Positions 22,188-34,400 are shown, numbered from the stretch's first letter. The stretch: 64,000 nucleotides of DNA from Eustoma russellianum (GCA_036186865.1 AP025040.1:37888671-37952670), one strand, 5' to 3'. Notes: a model not told the origin generated them from the sequence alone. Numbers and translations: made by a program.

Positions 22188-23039
22188 GATAGTGCCGTTG
22201 AGATTGCTAAATTAATAAAACAACTTGACAATGAATATGGTTTGAATGTGAAAAAGATTAAGAGCGATAAAAATAAGGACATGATTGTTTTTTGCGAAGA
22301 AAAAGGTATTAAACACGAGTTTTTGCCACCTAGGACACCACAATTAAATGGAGTAGTAGAAAGAAAAAATAGGACACTACAAGAAATCGCTAGAACCATG
22401 TTGTGTGAAAATAAAGTTGCCTAGATTTTTGTGGACGGAAGCTGTAAATTATGCATGCTATATAGTTAATAGTTTGTCGATTAGAAAGAAAATAAATAAA
22501 ACTCCTTATGAAATAGTAAATGATCGCATGCCTAAAATTGACTACTTTCGTGTGTTTGGTTGTAAATGCTTTGTCTTGAATACAAAAGATAATCTAGATA
22601 AATTTGAATCTAAATCAATTGAATGCATCTTTGTTGGATATTATGTGAATTCTAAAGTATATAGATGTTATGATCCTATCACTAGACAAATTTTAGAATC
22701 TATTCATGTGAAGTTTAATGAATTTGGCGAGTTTGAAAAAGATAAAGAATATGACAATAATTTTGAACTAAAGCCGTTGTTAGATTATATAGAAGAGAAT
22801 GTCATACATGATGAATCCAACACACTAGAAATGCATGATCACTTAGAAATTCATGAAAACTTAGAGAATAATCAACCAAGATGGCATAGGAATCATCCAC
22901 ATGACCTTATCATAGGTGATATAACTCAAGGTGTCCTACCACGTAGAAGAATAAATCCGAATGAAATAAACCAATTTCGTGCTATGATATTCGAAATTGA
23001 ACCGAAGAAAGTTTTTGATGCCTTGAATGATTCTTCTTG

Positions 23040-24441
23040 GATTGACGCTATGCATGATGAATTAAATCAATTCATAAGAAATGATGTATGAAATTTAGTG
23101 TCACGACCACAAGATAAGACAATAATAGGCACAAAGTGGGTCTTTAGAAATAAAATGAATGATGAAGGTGAAATTGTTAGAAACAAAGTGAGACTTGTAG
23201 CACAAGGATATAATCAAGAAGAAGGAATAAACTACAACAAAACATTTGCACCCATAGCACGTTTAGAAGCCATATAGTTATTACTTGCTATTGCTTGCAT
23301 GAAAGATTTTAAATTCTTATCAAATGGATGTAAAAAGTGCATTTTTAAATGTCTTTCTACAAGAAGAAGTATACGTGAAGCAACCAACCGTTTTGAATAT
23401 TTGAAATATCCTAATCATGTGTACAAATTAAAGAAGGCACTATACGGTTTAAAACAAGCACCTAGGGCTTGCTATGATCGTTTCGCTACTTTTCTTTTAG
23501 AAAACGGATTTAAAAGAGGCACCATAGATATCACCTTATTCTTGAAACATGATAAATTGGATTTACTAATTATTCAAATTTATGTTGATGACATCATTTT
23601 TGGATCTACATCTCATAAACTTGTTGAAGAATTTGAGATTTGCATGAAATCCGAGTTTGAAATATCTATGGTTGGTGAATTGAATTGCTTTATTGGCTTG
23701 AAAATTAAACAAACTAGTAAAGGCATCCATATAAGTCAAGTCAAATATGTGAATGACATGATTAAAAATTTCAACTTTGAGAACTTGAAACCATCTCTCA
23801 CCCCTATGAGTGTCACCGCTAAACTAGATAAAGATGAAAATGGAAAAGACTTTGATAATGGTTTGTGTAGGTGTATCATTGGTTCTTTGCTTTATCTTAC
23901 CAAAAGTAGACCAGATATCATGTTTAGTGTTTGTATGTGTGCACGTTCTCAAAGCCAACCTAAAATGTCTCATTATAATACTGATGCGGATTATGGCAGA
24001 TGCAAAATAGACAGAAAAAACACAAGTGGCACTTGTCAATTTATAGGAAATTTGTTAATATTATGGTTTTCGAAAAAGCAAGCAAGTGTGGCATTATCCA
24101 CTAATGAAGCTGAATACATGGCACTTAGTCTTTGTTGCACACAACTCTTATGGTTAAAACAACAACTTTCTGATTTTGGTATCACGGTAAATTGAATTCC
24201 CATTTATTGTGATAGTATGAGTGCTATAAATTTGTCTAAGAACCCCACACTACACTCTAAGGCAAAGCACATAGAAGTACGATATCACTTTCTTCGTGAT
24301 CACGTGAACAATGGTGATATTGTTATAGAACATGCACGCACTGAAGCACAAGTAGCCGACATATTCATCAAAGCACTAAATCAAGCCACGTACGAAAATC
24401 TACGATCAAAATTAGGCATGATTTCTGCTGATTTGCTATAG
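23040..24441 (+). pseudogene. pol: Copia A reverse transcriptase and RNase H
   Basis: RT motifs run in order: TKWVFRNK-type start near 23130, then ALYGLKQAPRACYDRF, and IQIYVDDIIFGSTS with the catalytic YVDD. RNase H follows with LSTNEAEYMALS and KHIEVRYHFLRDH, ending at a stop at 24441. Stops and frameshifts occur near 23090 (GTATGA where Trp is expected), 23275 and 23330. A deletion of about 37 residues joins KMSHYN directly to DADYGRCKIDRK, removing the usual segment between RT and the first RNase H Asp. A TGA near 24193 splits the last RNase H part. Confidence 0.85.
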
Positions 24442-24493
24442 ATTGACATTTCTTTCTATCTTTACATGCACTTTTGATTTTATTTCCAAAATA

Positions 24494-24682
24494 AAGGGGG
24501 AGAGAGAGAGCATGATTTAAGGGGGAGCGAGAGAGATTTAAGGAGGAAAGAGAGCATGATTGCACAATTCAAGGGGGAGACAATTCAAAATTCAAAATTC
24601 AAATTTGTGCCCAATTAGAGGGGGAACGGTTAGATTTAAATCATGAACTAAGGTTATTTTGTAAATCATCAAAAGGGAAGAT
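24494..24682 (+). promoter_or_regulatory. Repeated purine tracts and PPT before the copia A 3' LTR
   Basis: AAGGGGGAG-type tracts recur about five times between 24494 and 24627 within GAGAGAG-rich sequence. The final tract AAAAGGGAAGAT ends at 24682, directly before the LTR start TGTTGAG, and is the likely plus-strand primer. A similar set of C-rich tracts lies at 56180-56218 in minus-strand copia B. Confidence 0.75.
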
Positions 24683-27371
24683 TGTTGAGAAAAAGAGTTT
24701 GAGTAATTCACAAATACATGATTAAATACCACGTATTTAAGAAATGAATGACAAAATTTGTTACTTGACACGTTTTTGTGACATACATGCCTTATATGCT
24801 TTATATATAATGTTGCCGTACTAACAAGCCATGAAGAGTTAAAGCTTACATCAAATGGCAAATATTTGTTGTGTTTGAACTATTTTCAGGTGCCACCATT
24901 AATGAACTAAACTAGTTCATTAAGTGAAGTACTTAAGTTAATGAACTAACTAGTTCATTAAATGGAGATATATTTGGAAAGGGCATGATGGCAACAAATT
25001 GAAGAATAGAAAGTCTCCTTACTCATCCATATCACACGCCATTTATATATACCTTATATATATATTTATATTTTTGCTAAAAAGGCACAATACACATATA
25101 TTTTTACGTACAACCAACACGTTACATATGTTACAAACGTACGTCAACGTCACACCACTATATACACCTTATATTTATGAGTATATTCAGGCCTTATATC
25201 ATATGATATAAGTCATGATGATGACAAAATTATTACGACACATTACAAGGTTATAAACAGAAAATTGCCGTATCGGGTGACTACTGAAACTTCGCAAACG
25301 TGTCAGGTAATTGCCATATAAAGATGGCCGGCCCATATACTTTAAAAATGGCCAAAAATTAGTGACTCACATGTTAAATTCATCCATGAAATCATTTCAT
25401 GTTGGCACACACAAATCACACCCAATTAAGGCCAAATTGTGGAGATTTCAAATTCAACTTTTTTTTGTCATATGGGACGCCTATACCTCAGCCATTAGAA
25501 CTGAATATTTAATTTATTTTATGTATATTATGTGTGACATAATATATATAACATTTGCAAAAAGTTTGAATTTAATCGGAGAAAAATCGCGTAATCGACG
25601 AAAGTCGAAAATTTAGTTTTCTACGAACATAACACATGGAACGTTTTTGGCATGACATGTAACATGTATCTAGACACGTTTTACACATTCAAGACATGTT
25701 AAAGTGTACTAGAATATTCAAATAAGGTCTGATTACAATTTACCATATGTGTGTAATTATTGTGCAATATTTGACAAAGTTTACCAAAATAAAATTCAGC
25801 ACATGGCTAGACTTTATACACCCCTACTTCAGCCTAAATGGAGCCTATGTGGAGCTTAGTTGGCATCTTGATTGGGTGATAATATGCCACACAAGGTTAG
25901 TGACATAAAGGAGGGAGCTACACAAGGTAACAATTCAAACATTTGGCAAATATAACACATGCTGAAAATTCACCATGTGACAAAGAGTGCTGGACGATTT
26001 TTACCTTTTGATGATGACAAATTTGCTTCCCAAAATTGAAAGGATTAGTTGTTAATTATTTGGCAACATTTTAAACTCTTTTTGGCACATGTTTTTCATT
26101 TTATTCTCATATTTTACAGCCACTAATTGGTGACAAGATTAAACCAATCATAGAGTGCCAAGTAAGCAAAGCCAAGTCATTCATCCAATCATGTTGGGCC
26201 AAGTGAGCAAGATGGTGTCATATCTACACAAGGTAATCTTCCAAGGGCATTAAAGAGAATTCTTAAGGTGATGGAAGACCTAAAGTGGGCAGCCACTTCA
26301 ACTTAAAAAGAAGAGAAGTAGTGCAAAGTGATTCAAGACAACTCTCATATTCTATCAAGTGCAAAAGAATCTTCTACTCTCTTCTTCTACATTTCTTTCT
26401 TCTTCTTCTTCTCTCAAGCCTATTGTTCTTATATTCAACATATTGAATAGGCTTTGTTTATACAACCATACACGCCTCATTTGTTGTAAAAGGATTGATC
26501 AAGGTGTGATCAAACCTTCATCCGTTCGTTAGTGGTGTTCGTGATCGGTGTGATTGATTGTATTGTTTGTAAAAGGGCGGAGTTGGTGTGTAACTCCATC
26601 AACCCTTGTGGTAAGGTGTTATATTGTGTTTAGTGATAACCAAGAAAGGTGTCCTTAAAGACTGGAGGAGGTTGATTTAACCAAACCAGTATAAAATCCT
26701 TTGTGTCTTTACTTTCAGCACTTTACTTTCAGTTTTCAGTTTCTGCGTTGATTTTGTTGCAATCGCAAAAATAGTAAACGACTTTTAGAAATTACAAAAA
26801 TTTGCAGAAACATAGCCACACCTCTTAAGTTTAATTTGGCGCAATTTTCAACTCATTTGGACAAGTATAAGTCAATTAAATGTTAATATTTCTTAGACTA
26901 GTGCAATCTGATTTTCAGACTTACAAAGGTTGAGAACATCAACGTATTTGACCTACTTCATAAAGGAATTTTTCAAAACTGTTTCAACCCATTTAAATAT
27001 ATGTATTGAGGGTCTTGTCATTAAATGTTCACACCATTTGGAGTCTTCAATCAATTGGAATAAAATTTTCAAATCAGATTACTGTTTCGGGCAGATTTTC
27101 ACAATCTGACCAAAAATGCATTTGCAAAGGGTTAGGAGTTGAATTTTAATTTGAAATTTTTAAGAGACACTCAAAACATCTGAAAGTAAACTTTCACCAA
27201 ATTGCATAATTTTTGGAGACCTCTAACAAGGTCATTCAATTATTTCAAATCAGGATCTGAAAACATAGACTGTTTTCAGAAGTGGGGTTTTTGGGCCAAA
27301 TGTTTTTAAAAACAAGAATTTCCGCACACACTATTCAACCCCCCTTCTGGTTGTGCTATACAGGTCCTACA
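24683..27371 (+). repeat. 3' LTR of copia A
   Basis: 2689 bp from TGTTGAG to CCTACA, colinear with the 5' LTR and differing by scattered substitutions and small indels. It is followed directly by the AAGAA duplication and the resumed chromovirus gag. Confidence 0.92.
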
Positions 27372-27376
27372 AAGAA

Positions 27377-28147
27377 CACCTGACCGATGCAGCAGAAGCA
27401 GCAGGGACCACATCCCCGGCCTCAGCCTCAGCAGCTAGTGGTTCGCCCCTGCCCCAACTGTCAGAAACCCCACTTACGCGAATGTCAGAAACCCCACTTA
27501 CACATGATAAAAGACTGTCCTGAGAAGGGAGCCCAGCACCAGCAACCACTGTAGGGGAATCGCCTTCGACCAAATGCAACAGTACATGTGATGACTGATG
27601 CCGAGGCGGAAGAGACGCCAGACGTTGTGACAGGTACGATTAATATCATCATTTTAGTTAACCTTTATGCTTTATGTTAATTATCTAATGCATGAATACC
27701 ATAGGAGCCATACTAGTATGTCAAGTGCCTACAAACATCCTATTTGATAGTGGCGACAGCCACTCCTTCATGTCCAAGAGGTTCACCAAGAACCTGAATA
27801 TTTACCCTTCCTGACTAGAGAGTCCATATCAGATATAGGCAGCTGGTGACCAGGTGCTTGTATCCCATTGCCTGTATAAGAACTGCGCGATGGAAATGGA
27901 AAGGCAGGCGTTTGAAGCCACATTGATCCATATCCCAATGAAAGATTTCGATGTTATCCTTGGTATGGACTGGTTGTCCAAAAACCATGCGCACATTGAC
28001 TGCCAGGAGAAATGTGTGATAATTAAAGACCCTGATCGAGAAGAAGTTCATTTGGCCAAGTGTTCCTCCGTGGGGAGCGCCAGTGTTATTTGTGAAAAAG
28101 AAATATGGGAGCTTATGGTTATGCATCGATTGCCACGAGATCAATAA
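27377..28147 (+). pseudogene. gag-pol: Outer chromovirus gag zinc knuckle and protease
   Basis: The gag frame resumes with one TGA at an Arg position, then a Gln/Pro-rich linker and CPNCQKPHLREC. Directly after this, the 19-nt string encoding CQKPHL is repeated, giving a garbled knuckle before HMIKDCP. The protease active site ILFDSGDSHSF lies near 27750 (family norm DSGASHSF, so Ala is Asp here). After a TGA near 27812 the open frame 27854-28147 carries the protease C-terminal body ending ILGMDWLSKNHAHIDC. Leader-like 27640-27714 shows no motif. Confidence 0.85.
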
Positions 28148-29180
28148 GATCACCATCAAAAAAATACCCCTTACCAAGGATAGACGACCTGTTTGATCAA
28201 TTACGGGGAACCCTAAATATACAGTAAGATCGACACGTGCTTAGGTTACTACCAGCTGAAGATTAAGGACGCAGATGTGCCTAAGATGGCATTCAGGACT
28301 CGCTATGGATACTACGAATTTCTTGCTATGCCCTTCGGCCTGACAAACGCCCCACCCGCATTTATGGATCTAATGAACACAGTTTTCCGAGAGCAACTGG
28401 GCAAATTCATAGTAGTATTTATTGATGATATCTTGATCTACTCTCCAAACGTGGAAATGCATGTTGAACACCTTCATACGACATTGAGCATTCTGCGAGA
28501 AAAGAAACTTTACTCGAAATTTAGCAAATGCGAGTTCTGGCTGCATAGTGTAACTTTTCTGGGGCATGTGATTTCCGAAGAAGGTATCTCAATTGATCCT
28601 AGGAAATTAAAGCAATAACTGAGTGGCCGAGTCCCACCAACATCACAGAAGTCAAAAGTTTTCTTGGTCTTGCCGGCTGCTATCGGAAGTTTGTTGAAGG
28701 ATTCTCGCGGATAGCAGTCACTCTCACGAAGTTGACCCTGAAAAACACTAAATTCGAGTGGGGCCCCGATGCGAGCAGAGTTTCAAAGAACTCAAAAGGA
28801 AGCTGACTACCGCCCTAGTCTTGGCACAACCTATCTCGGGCAAAGGGTATGTTGTATTCAGCGATGCCTCAAAGAACGGTATGGGATGTGTACTGATGCA
28901 GAAAGATCGAGTAATCGCGTATGCTTTGTGATAGTTAAAGCCATATGAATAAAATTACCCAGTTTATGACTTAGAACTGGCAGCTGTTGTATTCGCCTTA
29001 AAGATCTGGAGGCACTAACTGTATGGCGAGAAATGCGAGATCTATACAGAGCATAACCTTTTCACGCAAAAGGAACTGAACATGCAGCAACGACGATGGT
29101 TGGAATTAATGAAAGATTATGATTTTACCATCCAGTACCACCCGGGGAAAGCAAATAGAGTGGCATATGCTTTAAGCTGA
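28146..29180 (+). pseudogene. pol: Outer chromovirus RT and RNase H
   Basis: The RT fingers are mostly lost: only ITIKKIPLTKD-like residues precede a deletion. The open frame 28277-28618 keeps AFRTRYGYYEFLAMPFGLTN and VVFIDDILIYS (catalytic FIDD), then FSKCEFWLHSVTFLGHVIS. RNase H follows in shifting frames (GMGCVLMQKDR near 28878, TEHNLFTQKEL-like sequence near 29040, RRWLELMKDYDFTIQYHPGK near 29090). No intron-like insert is present at GMGCVLM, unlike the pol fragment at 51313-53415. Several frameshifts make it non-functional. Confidence 0.85.
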
Positions 29181-29399
29181 AAGTCGAGTCACCCTCGTCA
29201 ACCCCTATTGGAACGCGAAATGGAGGAATTTGGCTTGGATGTTGTGGACTCTGTTGCCAATGTCCTGGCCACACTAGTCATACCCCTGCTCTGATCGACA
29301 GAATCAAAGACGCCCAGAAGACCGACGATGCATTGATGAAGATTATAAGTGGGTTGAAAGAAAAGCTGAAGGATGATTTTCAGATTCGAGATGATGGGA

Positions 29400-30748
29400 G
29401 TCTCTAGTTTCGAGAGACGCTTTGCGTATCAAGTAATGAGGCCCTTGTCAGTGAGGTGTTGAAAGAAGCCCACACCTCACGGCTGTCCATCCACCCGGGA
29501 GCAAACAAAATGCGCCACGACCTGAAGCGAAAGTTTTGGGGGACAGGAATGAAGCGCCACATAGCGAAGTACATGGAGAGGTGCCTTACTTGTCAGCAAG
29601 TCAAGGCCGAGCACCAATGACCCACCGGCCTTCTACAGCCTCTTAAGGTCCCATAGTGGAAATGGGACCTTGTGACTATGGACTTCGTCACTAGTCTTCC
29701 GAAGACCAAAGGCGGCAATCATACCATATGGGTGATAGTTGACCGCCCAACGAAGACCGCTCACTTTTGCCCATGCCTATCAGTGCATCCATAGAGAAGT
29801 TAGCAATGATGTATATGGATAAGATAATTAGTCTGCATAGTGTACCCATAAGCATAGTCTGCAACCAAGACCCTCGATTCACATCGACGTTTTGGACCGC
29901 TTTTCAAAAAGCATTAGGGACCGAGATCAGGATGACCACAGCTTACTACCCCCAGACAGATGGACAGTCAGAACAAACCATCTAGACTCTCAAAGACATG
30001 CTTTGCGCTCGTGCCTTAGACTTTAAAGCAGTTGGGATAGGAACGTAAAGTTGATTGACTATTTTTACAATAACAGCTATCATCGGTCGATTGGAATGGC
30101 CCCATTTGAGGCTTTGTATGGTCGCAAGTGCCGGTATCCATTATACTAGGATGAAATTGGAGAGCGATTCTTGACCGGACTGGATCTGGTGGAGCAAACG
30201 CTAGAAAAGGTAAAGATCATCAGAGAGCGACTCAAGGCAGCATAGGACAGAAGCAAGGTTTGGGCCGACATCAGAAGATGCCTGATTTAATTTCAAGCGG
30301 GAGAAAAAGTATATTTGAAAGTGTCTCTGATTAAGGGAGTGACTCGATTTGGCATAAAAAGGAAGCTAAGCTCGAGATTTGTTGAACCCTATGAAATATT
30401 AGAAAGAGTCGGAGAAGTGGCGTATCGACTAGCATTACCTCCTACCTTGTCACAGTTACATGATGTATTTCATGTGTCGCAACTGTGACGATACGTCCAC
30501 GACCCAAGCCATATCCTGAGAGATCAGCCTCTGAATACTCAGGAAGACGCTACCTACACCGAAGTACCGATCAAGATTGTAGACAGGAAGGACCAGACCT
30601 TAAGAAGACTCTCCATTCCCTTCATGAAAGTACAATGGAGTAACCACACGGAGCAATAAACTACATGGGAACAAGAGCAGCGTATGCGGGAGCAACATCC
30701 ACAACTACTCCCATAAGATACGTCAAGTTCCAAGGACAAAATATTTTA
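29400..30748 (+). pseudogene. pol: Outer chromovirus integrase with chromodomain
   Basis: The zinc-binding HHCC region shows EVLKEAHTSRLSIHPG and ERCLTCQQVKAEH. The core starts WDLVTMDFVTSLP (first Asp), with a region near 29860 resembling the second Asp and TTAYYPQTDGQSEQT including the Glu. The C-terminal part has GMAPFEALYGRKC and LSQLHDVFHVSQL. A chromodomain-like tail, VPIKIVDRKDQTLRR through FMKVQWSNHTEQ, lies at 30567-30665 and supports the chromovirus class. In-frame stops at Trp, Gln and Arg positions are frequent. Chromodomain integrases direct insertion to marked chromatin. Confidence 0.85.
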
Positions 30749-30762
30749 TAAGGAGGGGAGGA
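30749..30762 (+). promoter_or_regulatory. Polypurine tract of outer chromovirus
   Basis: TAAGGAGGGGAGGA directly precedes the LTR start TGTTGTGACC at 30763. This is the plus-strand primer site. Confidence 0.9.
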
Positions 30763-33700
30763 TGTTGTGACCATCCCAAGTATAACCGTAGCCTACCCTA
30801 TAGTATAAAGCATGAAATGACCATAAATGGAAATTTTAGTAGCAATAAGAAATTTTGTTGTGCATATTTTAAATTTTTTTAATTATTAAATAACCCTTTC
30901 TAAAATATTATTGAAGAGGTAATATTAATAATTAAATAAACCTCCACTAGGGCACCCTGAAGGGTAGGAAAGAGACCAAAACACCCTTAGGGTGGCCGGC
31001 CCTTTCCCTCCAAAGGCCCCAAAATTAGCCTCCATTCTAAAAGCATCGTAAGACAAAAATCCTCCCCTACTTTTAATTAGCCACCCTAATAATTAACCTT
31101 CTTACATGCATGCAAAGAATGTCATAATTATGTCCTTTTAGCCTCATAAATCTGGCCACTCTCCCCCCCCCCCTGAAGACAACTCACTCAAAACCATTCC
31201 ATAACACTTAATCACTTACCAACACTCTCTTGCCTCACAACTACTTCCCCTCTCCTCCCCAAAGCTTCAACTTTCGGCCATTAGAAGAAGTGCAAGGTCA
31301 AGGCACCAAGCTCCCTCAAGACTAGGCTACCACCACTCCTAAGGTATGATAATCACTTGAAGTTAGATCTTCTGCCCTTTTGAAATCGTATTTAACCTAA
31401 ATCACTCCTTGAAAGCCTCCAAGCTCTCAACTTGCGGCCACAAAGGAAAAAAGCCAAGGCATTTCAATCAAGCTTCCAAGACCAAATAGAAAGGTATGTA
31501 TATAGATCATAAGGCCCCATCTTGCGTTTCCTTGAGGCTCTTATCTAGTCTAAGTGTGTGTCCCTAACCACCCCCAAACCCATGGCCTCCTTCACCTCCC
31601 CGAGGGGCATTATCAAGCTCAAAAAGGAAGGGGGCTCTAGGAAGTTAAGACACACCATTCCAACTCCATGAAGGTAAAGACTCCATAACCTTTTAAGCTT
31701 CCTATACATTATTTAAAAAGGGTTCACTCACCTTCCTTCTTTGTGTGGAAACCGTATGCTACACTTGAAGGGGGAGGTGATTTCAAGCTCTAGGAAGGAC
31801 CCCAAGCACACAAGACATTAACTTGAAGACTAGCAAGGCAAATCTCCTTTTATTCTCCTAGAAACATTGAGGAACCATGTATAAGAAGTTTTAGCATGTT
31901 TATGGCTCTAATGATGTTTGTATCAAGATCATCTCCCATAAGTGCCAAGCTGGAAATTTTCAGTTGTGATGCATGAAAGTGAACATAAAAAAAATGTTTT
32001 ACTGTTTAGGATAAAGACTAATACCATGAGGATGAATAAATTAGAAAGCAAAGGACACCTATGGTTTTGGAGCAACCTAGAAGCATAGTTTGTCTCACCA
32101 CCATGGAGCCACTAGAAGGACTAGAATAACATTGGGATGGTTAAGTAACTTGATTAATGGAAGACTAGGGGTTGTTTCAGTATATCTTTATTTTTGACTA
32201 TGAATAGATAGGAGATTATTTTGTGTCCATGAAACATGCTTAAAAAGTCACTAAGTAAATGGATAAAGTACTTGGAGGATGAAACATATAATAAAAGATG
32301 TAAAGAGGGCATTTATAGGGTGCAAAGCCCCCTCATACCTCTCGATCTTGATAAGGGAAGACAAGGAAATAATGGGTTAAATTGTTATGCCTTCTAAAGT
32401 TATTTTAAGGTCATTTTGGTGCTAATATCTAATTTAAAATAGGGTTTAAGAGGCTTTTTATGTTCATGACCGAGTTTGTTAGGTTTTATGGGCCACAAGT
32501 TATTTCTTATGTTAGGGTAGTCACACATGTGGGGCTGTTTTGTATGTTTTACTATACTTGGTCTATTTGAGAAATTTTCTAACACTTGGTTATGTTTATT
32601 GAAGCTAAGGAAGATGTGGTTGAAGGTATAGCCATTAGGAGTGGATAGAGTGCTTAAGGAGAAGGCTTGGGAACCATTAAAACAAGTTGCTAAATTGTTG
32701 GTTCACCATATGAAATTAGTGTGAATGGCCGCATGTGTGCAAGGACAAATTAACAAAAGAAAAGTTAAGGACTGTCTAAAATTGAATATTAGAACATTAG
32801 GGGCTGTTAAGGATAAATAGTAATCATAAAAGGCGAATTTTGATGCCGTACAAGCACAAGAAACCGAAATGGGGTCTGTTTCGGCATTCTTGCACAAAGC
32901 AGTCCAGTTTGGCCTCCAAGTCCACCTAACAACTTGTCTAATATATGCCTAGATAACATGAGACTTAAATGAATTAGTTTACGAAAGACTATGTAGGATG
33001 ACGCTGTTTAAAGGACTAAAATCAGGAATAAAATGTTACGAAACACTGCTGAAATTTTCAGCTTCGCGATATTATTAAGCAATGAACCGTAATCTTTATG
33101 GATATGACCCTAAGGATGTTTTGGATCACGAAAACCCATCTCCTACTGCATTAAGCATCATGCATGTCATGTCATTGTTAAAAGGGGAAAGTTTGGCTTT
33201 TGAAAGGAAATTAAAACAGTTTTAAAAACTCGTATCGAACGATTTGTCTTTATGTATGGTTCCGGTTTATGTTTTGTTCCAGACTCGATATCAGGGTATT
33301 TGTTCTTTTCTGGACCCATATGAGGTAATATTTGGTTCTGGACCCAAGCGTAAGATCCTATTATGGTAACCGGGGTATTGTTCTGTTCTGGACTCATATG
33401 GGGTATTATTCTGTTTTGGACCTGATATCGAGGTATTTTCTGGACCTGTATGTAACATCCTCGGTAGGTTAGGAGGTAGACGGGGTACTGTTATGTTATG
33501 GACGGAATCACTCGTAGTAGATGATCGGTTCATGCGGAGAAAGTAAAGGCCATGGCTTAATGTTCTATTCTGTTCTGTTCTGTTATGTCCTGTTCCGTTC
33601 TGTTGGGTCTTGCATTACTTGTTTTGTTCCGTACTGCATCCCATATTCATAACATCATTTCCCTTGAAAAATGCGACATTGGCTGTTACTAAAAGGTAAA

Positions 33701-34009
33701 ATAGTTACATATGAGAAAGATAACAGTAAGCTATGATGTCAGGTGGAAAACCGATAAAAGATTGATTCAACCGGTAAGTAATTATGTCTAAGTCCCATTA
33801 TCATATTGCTATAATTTCTTATTTATCATTCTGATGTGTTTCGATAGAATAGAGGGTTACTTGCTAGATGATTTATCGCTCACTCCTTATTTACCATTTT
33901 TCAGAACCACAGGAACCTGAGGTTGAGTACGTCGAGGACGAGCCGCATGTGCCTTATCCGTGAGAGATGTTGGCAGCTAGGACTGATAGTGATTTCTGTT
34001 TGAGGACTA
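30763..34009 (+). repeat. 3' LTR of outer chromovirus, truncated at its end
   Basis: It starts TGTTGTGACCATCCC. From 32918 it aligns with the 5' LTR at 2591 onward and stops matching at 34009, inside the acidic-frame to LTR-end stretch, so the terminal hairpin and LTR end are lost. A C-run near 31160 and CT-rich parts near 31180-31260 are low complexity. No gene is seen in 30763-34009. Confidence 0.88.
33240..33610. repeat. LTR tandem repeats, copy of 2935-3291
   Basis: The same ~50 bp units and GTTCT run as in the 5' LTR, with a shorter pentanucleotide part. Minus-strand ORFs here are repeat artefacts. Confidence 0.8.
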
Positions 34010-34360
34010 CACACCACCTCGATAAAAGGAAGGGCAACGGTCATAGCAAACACAAGTTTTTCTTCCCTTAGATAGAATACCTTCTCTCTCCCTCTACATC
34101 TCTTATCTCTTATCCCTTATCTCTCCACTTTCTTCTTCTTCTTCCTCTTCCCAGAATACTTCATAACCTCCGGTTGTATCCAAGAATCCCAGAAGCCCTT
34201 CAATATTTGTATCTCCAATATTTCAAGAAATATATGGTATTATTTGATTCTTTTTAAATTCGTGTTATTTATATTTTGAGTTCTTTAATATTCTGTTATT
34301 ATATATATATATTATGCATTTGGCCGGTTATATACCGCCAAATTATAATTATTACAGTGT

Positions 34361-34364
<4 letters not shown>

Positions 34365-34400
<36 letters not shown>
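34365..34400. repeat. (AT)n microsatellite
   Basis: About 36 bp of pure AT dinucleotides. The equivalent site in copy B (near 41717-41730) has a much shorter run. Confidence 0.95.

Larger units (their letters stand above)
19983..22900 (+). pseudogene. pol: Copia A integrase core and C-terminus, split by a solo LTR
   Basis: 19983-20134 encodes the first part of the integrase core (LLHNDLFGPNRTRSLAG, then VRVDDFSRYTW with the first catalytic Asp). The coding sequence stops at the solo LTR (20135-22187) and resumes in the same frame after one GATAG copy. The second part has the second Asp in KIKSD and the Glu in VVERKNRTLQE, then the SH3-like region FRVFGCKCFVLNTKDNLDKF. The SDNGxEF motif is altered to SDKNKDM. 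A frameshift near 22420 separates 22173-22424 from 22405-23091. Integrase would insert the cDNA copy into host DNA. Confidence 0.85.
14639..27371 (+). mobile_element. Ty1/copia element A (complete boundaries, SIRE/Maximus-like)
   Basis: 12.7 kb with LTRs 14639-17321 and 24683-27371 (TGTTGAG...CCTACA), PBS at 17324, then gag, protease, integrase, RT and RNase H in copia order, and a PPT at 24671-24682. The interior includes a 2053-bp gypsy solo LTR at 20135-22187. Long LTRs, the DSGCSRHMTG protease and repeated purine tracts before the 3' LTR resemble the SIRE/Maximus lineage (inference; no env-like ORF is present). Gag has a frameshift and stops, so it is not autonomous. It sits in the gag of the outer chromovirus. 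Confidence 0.92.
2591..34009 (+). mobile_element. Outer Ty3/gypsy chromovirus (family F2), host of nested insertions
   Basis: Pieces of one element lie in order on the + strand: 5' LTR 2591-3927, PBS 3930, gag 4248-4493, 13994-14638 and 27377 onward, protease, RT, RNase H, integrase, chromodomain, PPT 30749-30762, and 3' LTR 30763-34009. Removing the insertions at 4494-13998 and 14639-27376 makes gag contiguous, and each insertion is flanked by a perfect 5-bp duplication. The two LTR copies differ at roughly 8-9% of positions over the first few hundred aligned bases by eye, so it is old. The 5' LTR start is lost to the F1 insertion, and the last ~280 bp of the 3' LTR are missing. Confidence 0.9.

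Noticed and set aside
24442..24682. Env-like ORF expected in SIRE-type elements
   Set aside because: Only ~240 bp of purine-rich non-coding sequence separates RNase H from the 3' LTR in this copy.
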